This document shows, piece by piece, positions 22,318 to 34,100 of a stretch of 64,000 bases of DNA. The stretch is from Carya illinoinensis (taxonomy: Eukaryota > Streptophyta > Magnoliopsida > Fagales > Juglandaceae). Within the stretch, counting starts at the first letter, position 1. Every line of letters begins with the position of its first letter. The notes beneath the pieces were generated by a model. It was not told where the DNA came from. It was given only the letters and a program-made list of their open reading frames with translations, and searched no databases. The stretch is taken from the NCBI RefSeq assembly GCF_018687715.1, contig NC_056764.1:3846501-3910500 (forward strand), given 5' to 3'. Position numbers and translations under genes: made by a program.

Positions 22318-24680
22318 GGGGCATGGGCCACGCCTGCACGCTGCCAGCTGGAACTCAATCTTGAAATATGATGAGGGGCTGCCACAGTTGCATATATTAC
22401 TTAGCTGGCAGGAGTGCAGGCATAGAAAACTGAGGTGGACTGGAGTGGATGTATCACGAACACCAATACTTGATCCATTCCACCATCTTGGTTTAGATGG
22501 AAGCTTCTTACATCTTTGATGAATTATGAAGAAGCTCACCCCGTTTACCAATTCCATTGATGGAAGCTTCTTTCATCTTTGATGAATGATGAAGCTGGTC
22601 ATGGACAAATCCCATCGTTCAAGGGTGGTCTCTCATTTACGAATTCCATTGATGGAAGCTTCTTTCATCTTTGATGATTGACAAAGAAGCCAAATGGTTC
22701 GACCAATCCCATCGTTTAATTGAGGTCTCTTAGAGCTACAATTTACCACTGATGATGATGATGATGATGATGAATGAGAGTAGAAGAAGATTTTACCAGA
22801 GCTGGGAATGTAATTGATCACCTTGGATGAAGGTCAGCCTATTCATCTTCTTCTTTATGGCTTTACGTTTTATTAACCAAGTGCAAAAAATAAAAAAAGA
22901 TGCTTCCTTGTTTAGCTAATCTTTAAAGTTCAAGTTTACGCTAATATGTATATTTTCTGTGTTAACAGCACAGTCAAGAATCAAAGCGAAGGAAATTACC
23001 TGGTTAGTTGTATTTGGTTTATAGGAGCTTTGGCATGCATCTAAGTTAGATTTTTTGAAGCTCTGATCACACTTTTTATGCGTTCCTGGAACCCTAGCTT
23101 GTTGCAGAAGTAAGAAAAGTAAAACACATTATGTACCCACGACAACGATCTGGGTCTTATATCTTTAGAGCTCACTATCATCTTTTTATGTGGATATATT
23201 ACTGATAGTTGTGATCAGCACAATTTTATTGAATTATTGGACATGTTTAGCCTCTCAGGATGCCCTCAGCCAATTTACAATCTGTTGAATGGCATCAGCT
23301 CCTTATTGGTTGTCCTGGTTCCTCCCTTTTTTTTTTTTTTAAATATATATATATCTCACGGTTCCTTGCGCTGCTATACTGTGTCGATGGGATATTGCTA
23401 CCCCATGGAGTAGGCATACCACGTGTCAATGTTCCAATTGGCCAAAAAGGATTAAATTAAGAGAGGGTTAGTCTTAATTCTGTTCACATCACATGAACAA
23501 CGAGAGCCTCACCTTGGCTCTCCTTTGTGCTGCCTCACGGTGCAAACAGCACAACACATGCAGCATGTACATGTCTATTGGGGCTGCAGTGGCGCTCTCC
23601 CATTACATTCTTTGTACCATCTGCATCACGAATTTCACTTGTTTTTCTTTAAGTTGGCATCCTCTGAAGTTTGGCTGTCACCCAGACATCACGAATTTCA
23701 CTCTCGCTAAAGTTAGCATCTCAAAAGTTCCTTGGATGACTCCTTGTGATATTCTTAAATACAGGGTCAAATTTGCTACTTCAATATTTTACCCATTGGG
23801 GAAATTATTGACTTCGTGTTTACATCTCATAGGCGATAAGAACAAAGATGACAAAATCTGAACCATTGCGGTACTTAATTTACAAATGATGGATGAAATG
23901 CAAAAATTCACCCAAAAGCCATTCCAGAAACCCAAGTGAATATCTCCAGCTCTCTTTTCATTTCTGTTTTCCAGTTGTTTCTATTGCTACACAAGCCATT
24001 GGTGCAAAGCCCTCACCACTTTTACGTGTACTGCTCTTAACAACTTGATAAAAAGGCAAGTCTTTTTATCGAGTGCCAATGATGACCACCTCTCTCCCTC
24101 TCTCGTGTTTGGCGGTTAAAGTCGTGTACAATCAAGTTCTTTCTACAGGAAAAAGGGAGACAAGGTGGCTTTGTGGGTGGATGTGTGCCGTTTTCAAGTA
24201 AAATCCTATGGTTTTTGCATGCTGGCTCTCTGTCTTCTATATTCCACCATATATTTATATCTGAAATGAAACCACATAATCAGCACAGCCGCTTCTTATT
24301 CCTCCAGATTGAAGGATACAAGGTTTGTTTCATGCCAATTCTGTCTCAGTCTCAGTCTCTCTCACAGAACAACATTGGTCTCTCTACTCACTATTGAATC
24401 TTCCATACAATGAGCAGCAAACCTCTCTGTACCATCATCGAAAATCATGCAGATGCACACCCACATATCGTACCGTCTAGCCATTATAAAATCTTCTTTA
24501 CTTTCTAACCGATGTCAGTTTTGGCACTTACATCTCACTCATACATGCATGCTTGGATGCAAACGATTTAGTCACACAGCTTGTCACCCTGATCCAATAG
24601 TTTGCTTTATTTGATCTATTTACCTAATTGTACTGAAAACTAGAGATACTTATCCAAGATTACCAGTTTGTGTATCATCA
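22318..24680. other. R3H 3' UTR and upstream region of the ZPR gene
   Basis: No coding family recognised. It begins with the 3' UTR of the R3H gene. About 22495-22735 holds three diverged copies of GATGGAAGCTTCTTTCATCTTTGATGAAT, followed by a (GAT)7 run at 22750-22771. From about 24100 the sequence is CT-rich, as expected of a leader. TTTCAG at 24681-24686 looks like a splice acceptor just before the ZPR start, so an intron in the ZPR 5' UTR is likely. Confidence 0.5.
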
Positions 24681-24707
24681 TTTCAGGGGCAATACACGTG
24701 GATCCAA

Positions 24708-24926
24708 ATGGAGAAGCAGAATTCCGAGCTATATTTGCAAAACTGCTATATAATCCAACAAAATGAGAGGCTAAGGAAAAAAGCTCAACTGCTAAACCAG
24801 GAGAACCAGGCTTTGTTATCTGAACTGAAGCAGAAACTCTCCAAAGCAAAAATAAATACCAACAACCCTAGCCCCAACATCAGCTCCGCTTCTGCCCCAG
24901 GTCCAGATAGTTCCGATAAATCTTGA
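24708..24926 (+). CDS. ZPR3: LITTLE ZIPPER microprotein (ZPR3/ZPR4 type)
   Basis: A single ORF of 72 residues. Residues about 5-45 form a leucine-zipper-like coiled coil with the family hallmark core (NCYIIQQNERLRKKAQLLNQ) and a following LLSELKQKLSK heptad run. The tail is Ser/Pro/Asn-rich and ends DSSDKS. In Arabidopsis ZPR proteins lack a DNA-binding domain and dimerise with class III HD-ZIP transcription factors, making inactive heterodimers in shoot-meristem and leaf-polarity control; HD-ZIP III factors in turn activate ZPR genes. The length matches ZPR3/ZPR4 (about 67-72 residues) rather than the longer ZPR1/ZPR2. Its stop lies 225 bp from the stop of the convergent aminopeptidase gene. 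Confidence 0.92.
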   Translation: MEKQNSELYLQNCYIIQQNERLRKKAQLLNQENQALLSELKQKLSKAKINTNNPSPNISSASAPGPDSSDKS

Positions 24927-25090
24927 CACATGATTACAGTTGCCTCGATCTCCACGAAGAAAAGGACTGATAGCATCCCTGCTTTTAAGTTCATGTACCT
25001 TGCTACAGTTTCAATTCCGACATCTCTTTCATAGCAATGAAAAATAATATAATGAACTGAAGATTTATTTGATGAAGAACTCAATACAAG

Positions 25091-25118
25091 CCTCTCTCTC
25101 TCTCTCTCTCTCTCTCTG
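25091..25118. repeat. (CT)n microsatellite in convergent 3' UTRs
   Basis: A CT run of 28 bases just downstream of the aminopeptidase stop and about 165 bp downstream of the ZPR stop. Confidence 0.95.
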
Positions 25119-25150
25119 AGCAAATAAATAATCTCCAGTAGGCCTAGATC

Positions 25151-28050
25151 TTAAAAATCCACATTCAGCTTCCTGTCTATGCTTGAAAATGTTTGGTAGA
25201 ATGCCTTGAAATGCTTGTAAGCAATGTCTACATCCTCCTTGCCACATATCTCTCTCACACTGCAGTTGAACCAAAAACAAGAAACCAACCTAAGCGCTGG
25301 AAGAAGTAAAAACAGATATGTTTCCCTTTTATTCACGAGACTCTAATGAGAATAAACCTCGCAGAGATTTTCTAATAAGAAGACTGATGGCACTATGGTC
25401 AAATCTGAAGAGCTAATTCATAGATGTACAGAGACCAGTTGAATCACCAATATGACATGGTTCACCATTTTAGGTCACTGAGAGAGAGAGCTGCTTTTCT
25501 GTATAGGGGTTACAGGTCACCAATTAAAGAAGTCAAGAACAGGCAGAGAGGGCACAGAAGGAAACCTACTCTGTTGAATTTCCCGTGCAATAAAAAAACC
25601 TCATATTGGCTACGGCTAATTGGTGTCGGCTGTTTAACAACTCAAATAATTGGCGTAATTAAAATTAATTCAGATGCTCTCTAAAACCTTCCTCCCACAG
25701 TTTCTTGAAGTAACAAACTTTACCAAATGAATTTAACATGGATGAAAATTATTATTTGGTACCAACAACTTTCATTGAAACTGGGATGAAGCAATCTTTG
25801 TCCAAACATCTAGTTTTAATATTTTCAAACCGCCCAAAATGTTCCCATCCAGACTTGAAAAGAAAAAACATTTATAAATTCACAGCGATTTGAGCATCTA
25901 CATCCTAGGGTGGGGAACCTCTAGCTATGTGTTCAAACGCCAGTACAACAACATTAGCTTGAACTCTCAATCCAACTCAAAAAAATTAATTCATTTCTCA
26001 CAAGAGTGAGTATATTTAACAAATAAGATATAAATCCCAATGAACAATTTAGTTATCCTAATATTTTCCTCTCACCAGTTGACATCCAAACTTTATAATT
26101 CCTTTTTTTTCTTGATGCTCTTGTTTTTTAATTTTTTTTGGGAAAAGACTTGTTTTTTAATATCTAGGAAATATTAGATAAATCTAGAAGAAGTAATCTA
26201 ATTTGCTACCTGTGCATGGAAAGTTGAGCAATGCCACAATCAACAGTCCGGATGCCAACTCCTGAAGCCAGAATTGGACCTATGGTGGAACCACATCCCA
26301 TGTCATTTCTCACCACAAATTCCTACACAAGTAAATAATTTGGTAAACATTCCTGCTGCCTCAAGGTTTGTGGTATGTAACATGTTGCTAATATTTTTTA
26401 GTGTGCAAAACATGACAATTAAGTTATACCACCCCATCACATTAATTCTACATATTATTTCCAAAACAAGTAGAGTTAGGCCATGTTTGGCACTTTATTC
26501 TCATCTCATATCAAATGTTTTCATAATTTCCTTCCAAACATCATTCAGACATAAAACTTTTTAATTTCAAATTTTCAACATTTTCATTTAATCATTACAA
26601 CTTTCCCAAACTTTCAAGCAGAACAAAGAAAATAATACAGCTTTTTCAAATTTCAAAACAAAAAATTATATTCATACAATATTTTAACTTTATAATATTT
26701 TTATTCATATTTTTCTCTCTCCTTTCCCAAAATCCAATAAAATATCTATTCACAAACCATTTCACTACTATTCACATAATTATTATCTCATCTCACTACC
26801 CAAACGCGCCCTTAGTCTTGAAGAATAGATGCTTGTAATCAAAACATATTGCTAAATCTTAATGGGGATCATAGATGTTTCAAACATCTTTAATACAACC
26901 TAGGTGTCAAGTCTTCAACATCATGTTTACGGAAGAGACCTTGAGTTATGACCTACGAGGAAGAAAAAAACGTCTTTGGTGACTAGAAAGACTAGAAAAG
27001 AAAACATCTATTCCTTTCTATAAAGAATCCCTTGTGTCACTGATCTTTTGTTTTGAAATGGATTTATTTTGCAATATATTTTATAGGAATAATCCAATAG
27101 CATACCTAATATAAGATTATAGGAAGAATCCATGGACATAGTCAATTTCAATGACCATTACCTGAGTTGGAAGGTTATGAATTTTGCCAACTTCTTTGAA
27201 TAGGAAAGCCGTGACACCACTAGTAGCATAGCGCTGGTTTGCATTGTGCTTGATAACAAGTCCCTTTTGCATTTCTGGGCGATGGTGTTCTTCATGCTTA
27301 TCCATGAAATTTGGATGAACTCCATGAGCCATATCTGCTGACACTATAAAGAGAAAGCATCCCAAAAAGATACTTCAGAAATTGAATTGTGTGCACTAAT
27401 GAAATAAAAACTGAATACAAGTTACAGAAACATAAGAATAAATACAGACTTCTGCAAATTTGTGCAGCTAGTACCAAAGTCAAAATTGTACAAATTGAAT
27501 CATACCAAGAAATGAGTGGCGAATTGCACGCTCAAAAGCACCTTCACCAACATACTTATTAACTAAGCAACTAACTATTCGCCTCATAGCCTGAAACATG
27601 GTTGGTGCACCAGCTCCCTGAACTGAATCTGAACCCACCTAAAGAAAAAAATTTGAACAGAACAGTTGTTAAATGGCTAACATAGCAAGAGCCAATGCAG
27701 ATAAAAGATCATCCACATTTGCAAATCTATTAAGCATAACAAGCAAATGCGTAGTATAATAAAAGAAAAAAAAATGTTGAAAGCCGTCTGATTCCGACAA
27801 CCAATTTAGAAAAATAGCATGTTGTTTACAAGCTGGTTGCCCATTAGCCACTCATCTCCTCAAATATTTGAAAATGGATAAAATCGCAAACATAATAATA
27901 CTTCAAAAGAGAATTGTGATCCTTCTAGCTCCCTCAATCTAGTAATAAAAGAGTTAATAGTAAAATATGTTCAATCAATGGGAACTAGCTCCGATAGCAA
28001 AAAGAAACTTTTAAGTAACATATTCTTTCATATAGCATGTTCTATAGTTA

Positions 28051-28103
<53 letters not shown>

Positions 28104-31100
28104 CAACCATGATGCTAAGGGAGGTAGCTCAAGTAGAGGGAAGTCTAAAAGGAGGGCAGTGTGAAGATGGGGGGAAACACAAGGGGTTGGGGTTGGGGTT
28201 GGGGTTGGGTATTAGTTCTACAGGAAACAAGGAGTTGAGGTTCAGTGTACTTTTTTGCATCATTAGGGGCTCTTTAATACGGGCTAGGTGTTTTCTTGCA
28301 TACGTTTAGTGTACTTGGTTACTTATTTTGATATATATAATATTTTTACTCGTAAAAAAAATAGTTAAAAAAAAATGATTTTAAAGCATAACTGTTATTT
28401 TGATAAGCATACAAGATAGATAGAAAACTCCATCTACGCAAACTTAAGAACCAGTAGAAGATGTTTACCTCTTCATTATCAAATAAAGCAACCATCCGAA
28501 TTGCATGTTCACTTGATAAATCGCTAGATGATTTACATGAATCAATAAGTGCCCGTAATGCACAATAACTGGAAGCAAGGTTGTCCAATCTTCCAGAAAA
28601 AATAAATTCATCCTTCCCACCTCCAAGGCAGCTAGGCTGGGTATCACAAACATTTAGCTCAATGCTCACTATGTCATCAATGCTGCAGTTCAGCTCATCT
28701 GATAATGCCTGGGAATTGAAGTTTTAGATTAATTTCAAGAATGATGGATCTGACACCTTCAACTACTTCATAGAAATGTATATATTGCTCCATTACTTTA
28801 AGCAGTTGTCTCAACAAGTAAAATTTTTTTTCCTGGGCAATTAAAAAGATTTAGTTACTCATATAGAAAGGTATAATAGGAATTAATCGGATAGTAATGT
28901 GTTTCAAAGACAGTAGGCACAATATTAGAGATTTAGGTTGTGTTTGGGTGTTGAAGTCTCTTCAACACTTCTCAACACTTCTCACTACTATTTATTACTT
29001 TATTATTACTTTTCACCTACTTTTTTTACTATTCATTACTTTTTACCTACTTTTTATTACTATTCATTACTTTATTATTACTTTTCACCTACTTTTTTTA
29101 CTATTTATTACTTTTTACCTACTTTTTATTACTATTCATTACTTTATTATTACTTTTCACCTACTTTTTATTACTATTCACAACTCTCCTCAACACTTCT
29201 CAACACCCAAACCCACCCTTAGCTATACGACTCTCCCAAAACTATATAAATAAAGTCATCTTAGATTATCTTAAAGAAATTTCTCAACTAATTTCTGTTG
29301 TTCATGACATTGAAATGTGACAATTTTTATTGTGACATGATTGTTTGAACATTCTACCTTTTCATAGAAAGATTATGCTCAAATCACAATTCGCCTAGAA
29401 GGCTAGAAGCATTGGTATGCATTTACTTGTATACATTAACAAAAGAATTGGTATGCATTCATTAATTTGCTAATAACTGGAGGAAAAGTGAATGGGATAC
29501 CTGCATAATCAGTGGATGATGAGCAGCTTTTGAAGAAGATGCTGTACTTTTCTCTTTTGACTCCAGAGAAGTTTCTTCTAGTTTTGTTGAAAGTAAGGGA
29601 ATCAGATGAGTCTCTAGATTCGGTTTGAATCCATCCTTATTCACTGTGCTAAATAAACAAAATACTGAATCAGAAAGAAAGCCAGCAGATAACCTCAGTG
29701 ATCACATGTTGCAGGTACATCATACATACAATAAACTACACATAGCACATAATAAGAACCTGTTTTCTAAACTTTAAAACTCTAGCATCCCTCAAAGATC
29801 ATTCACATGCATGTACCTCAAAGGTCATTCATTTGCATACATGCATGTGAATGATCTTTTAGGGTATGCTTAGATGGAGGGAGAGGGAAGGAGAGGAGAG
29901 GTGAAGAAATGAGGGTTACCCTTCCGACTATTAGTAGGTATTTTCTTTAATTCTCTCAAATTGAAGGGAGTTTAAAGGGAGAGGATATGGGGTTCAAAAA
30001 TTTCTGTTAATTTTTTTATCCATTGACCGTTGATTGAAATTACAAACAGTGCCTGAACAGACCCTTATCACTTGTCTCACTTTATTTTTTTTAAAAAAAG
30101 TAATAAGATCTCATTGATATAAAGATAGGCATAGCCCAATAATCACTTGTCTCACTATATTACAAATTTAAAAATAAAATAAAATAAAAACCTTATCCTT
30201 TTCTAAAATTTCCACCTTTCAACCAAAGCAAGGAAAGTAAAATCTATTCCTGCTTCCCCTCATATTATTTATCAAAACATCCAAACAAAGGAACAGTTAA
30301 CTATTCCTCCTCTCCTATCTTTTACTCTCCCACCTCCTTTTAAGCTCTCCTCTCATCAACCTTGAAACCTAAAAAGTTCAAGATCAATTCTCATTGCATT
30401 ATATTGGAAAGACTCTAAATAGAGCCATTTCATATGATCAACAGAGCCTCTTGGGCTTTGTTCGGACCATTTCCCTATCATGGGCTTAATGTTCATGATT
30501 TCCTTGTATCTATTTCTGCTTCCTAGCTAGGTGTTTTCTCTTGTATACATCCAATGTGCTTGGTTACGCCTATTGATAGTAATAAATTTTTACGTATATA
30601 AAAAAAATTTCTAAAGTGGTTCCATAAAATTGTCCTTAGCAATCACCAGTTTTCCTCTACTAGCCACATTTAAGAAACCAAGCTTCCTTTCAAACCACAT
30701 TTTTTTTTATAAATAAATAATTATATTGATCAAAGAGTGGCAACGCTTGAATTACAACTCTGATGCCCCACCTAAGTGGGCACATTAGAGGCAAGAAAAT
30801 CTCGAAGGGCCATGCCATTAAAATCTACAACTATGGCCCATCTACAAAGAGTTCTAAAAAATAAAAATTTAAGCTCCTCTAATGATCTTTCCCGGTCTTC
30901 GAAAGTCTGCTCATTGCAGTCCCGCCACAAACTCCACAAGATGCAAATAGGGATCATCTTCCACATTGCTTTAATCGGTTGCTTGCCTCTAATGCTTGGC
31001 CAACTGGCCAACACTGCCTTAACCGTTTTTGGCATCACCCAGACCATTGCCGAATGAGCAAACACCTCATTCCATAAAGTCCTTGCTACATCACAATGTA

Positions 31101-34100
31101 ACAAAAGATGATCTACCGACTCTCCCCCTCCTTTACACATACAACACCAGTCTGCGATAACAATCCTTCTTTTCCTTAGATTATCAATGGTAAGAATCTT
31201 ACCCAAGGATGCTGTCCAGACAAAGAATAAGGCTTTTGGAGGTGTCTTGTGACTCCAAATCTTTCTCCAAGGGAAATGAGAGCTGGACTCTGGGGTGAGA
31301 GCCTTATAGAAAGACTTAACAGAGAAAATACATTTTCTTGCTAGCATCCACCACATGACATCTTCTTGCTGGTTGTTTACTCTTATGGAGTACATAAAGC
31401 TGTAAAAATCTGCAATGCTGCTTATCTCCTAATCTTGTACTGCCCTACCGAAGTTAATATTCCAAGTAATCCGTCCCCCCGCCACCTCCATAGCATCCGC
31501 CACTGATAAATCATTTGCACTCGCCAATTGGAAGAGTGAGGGATACAAATCTTTTAAAGCCCTGCTATCACACCACATGTTGCTCCAGAATTTAATCCTA
31601 GATCCTGTGCCCACCTGGAGCTTAACAAAGCGGTTAAACATCTCCCAGCCTCTTCTAATGTGTTTCCACAACCCAACTCCATAAGCCCCTCTAACTTCTC
31701 TAGTGCTCCAATCTCCCCATAAGCCGCCATATTTCTTTTCAATAACCAATTTCCATAAAGAGTCTGGCTCCCTGGAAAATCTTTATAGCCATTTGCCTAA
31801 TAATGCCCGATTAAATACCCTTAGGTTTCTAACTCCCAGTCCTCCCCTCGGGATAGAGTGGGTTTCCACTTAACCAAATGAAACTTGAACTCATCCCCTA
31901 AACCCCCCCACAGAAAATCTCGTTGGAGTTTCTCAATACGGATTGCCACACTTGCTAGTATTGGGAATAAAGATAAGAAATAAGTGGATAGGTTAGATAG
32001 TGTACTTTTTATTAAAGTGATCCTACCGCCTTTAGACAAGTACATTCTTTTCCACCCCGCCAAACGCCGCTCTATTTTCTCGATCATTGTATCCCATATC
32101 AAAGAAGCCCTCGAAGCACTCCCCAATGGAAGTCTTAAATAAGTCATAGGGAAAGAAGCTATCTTGCAACCCAAAGTTCTTGCCAAGAGGTGAGTATTAG
32201 GGACTAGCCCAATTGGCACCAGTTCTGATTTATCCAAATTTACCTTCAAACCCGAGACTACCTCAAAGCAAAAAAGTAGGGCCTTTAGTGCTTGAAACTT
32301 GAACTCATCCCCCAAATCCCCCCACAGAAAATCTCGTTGGAGTTTCTCAATACGGATTGCCACACTTGCTGGTATTGAAAATAAAGATAAGAAATAAGTG
32401 GATAGGTTAGATAGTGTACTTTTTATCAAAGTGATCCTACCGCCTTTAAACAAGTACATTCTTTTCCACCCCGCCAAACGCCGCTCTATTTTCTCGATCA
32501 TTGTATCCCATATCGAAGAAGCCCTCGAAGCACTCCCCAATGGAAGTCGCAAATAAGTCATAGGGAAAGAAGCTATCTTGCAACCCAAAGTTCTTGCCAA
32601 GAGGTGAGTATTAGGGACTAGCCCAATTGACACCAGTTCTGATTTATCCAAATTTACCTTCAAACCCGAGACTACCTCAAAGCAAAAAAGTAGGGCCTTT
32701 AGTGCTTGAAACTTGAACTCATCCCCCAAACCCCCCCCCCCCCCCCCCCCCAGAAAATCTCGTTGGAGTTTCTCAATACGGATTGCCACACTTGCTGATA
32801 TTGAGAATAAAGATAAGAAATAAGTGGATAGGTTAGATAGTGTACTTTTATCAAAGTGATCCTACCGCCTTTAGACAAGTACATTCTTTTCCACCCCGCC
32901 AAACGCTGCTCTATTTTCTCGATCATTGTATCCCATATCGAAGAAGCCCTCGAAGCACTCCCCAATGGAAGTCCCAAATAAGTCATAGGGAAAGAAGCTA
33001 TCTTGCAACCCAAAGTTCTTGCCAAGAGGTGAGTATTAGGGACTAGCCCAATTGGCACCAGTTCTGATTTATCCAAATTTACCTTCAAACCCGAGACTGC
33101 CTCAAAGCAAAAAAGTAGGGCCTTTAGTGCTTGAACCTGCCTTTGGTCAGCTTCGCACATAATCAGAGTATCATCTGCAAATAATAAGTGGGAAATATTA
33201 ATAACACCCCTATTCGGGGTTTCGATTGGGAAACTTGTTATAACCCCATTCACAACCAGTGCCGATAGCATCCTGCTTAGCGCCTCCATGACTAGGACGA
33301 ATAACAAGGGAGATAATGAGTCCCCTTGTCTCAATCCACGTGAGCTCTGGAAGAAACCCACTAACACTCCATTCAACAATACGGAGGATTTTGCCGAAGA
33401 AATGCACCAATGGATCCAGGTCCCCCACCGCTCCCCAAAACCACACCTCCTTAGTAAATGAAGGGAGGAAATCCCAATTGACATGATCATACACCTTTTC
33501 CATGTCGAGTTTGCACATGATCCCTGTTTTCCAGGCTTTTAGTCAACTATCAAGGCATTCATTAGCAATTAACACCGCATCCAGGGTCTGTCTTCTTTTG
33601 ACAAAAGCATTTTGCGGTTGCATGACAATCTTCCTCATCACCTCACTCAATCTATTCGCAAATACCTTGAAAATTATCTTATACACCCCACTCACTAGAC
33701 TAATAGGCCTAAAATCCTTAATCTTCATCGCCCCCACCTTCTTGGGTTTCAAAGCAAGGAACGTTATATTAAGGTTTTTTTCAAATTTTCCAACCCTGAA
33801 AGAACTTCATTAGGTCTTCCTTAATAACTTCCCAACAGTCTTGAAAGAAATTCATAGAGAAGCCATCCTGTCCTGGTGCCTTGTCCTTAGCCATCTTCCT
33901 CAAAACTTCATAGACCTCTCCCTCTTCAAAGTCCCTTTCTAGGTGTGATGCATCACTCAAACCAATGGTGTTAAAATCCAGCCCATTCAGTGGAGGCCGC
34001 CAGCCCACCTGCTCCTTTAGTAGGTTCTCATAGAATTCCACAACATGATCGTGGATTACCAGTTCATCTCTACACTCCACTCCATCCACCTTCAACATCT

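Noticed and set aside
23493..23861. 122-codon Cys-rich ORF between the R3H and ZPR genes
   Set aside because: No signal-peptide-plus-cysteine pattern of known peptide families; overlapping frames are equally open. Most likely non-coding.
28897..29253. ORF with Phe/Leu/Ile/Tyr-rich 24-residue repeats, like a membrane protein
   Set aside because: It is the T-rich 72-bp repeat of a MITE with TTA flanks.
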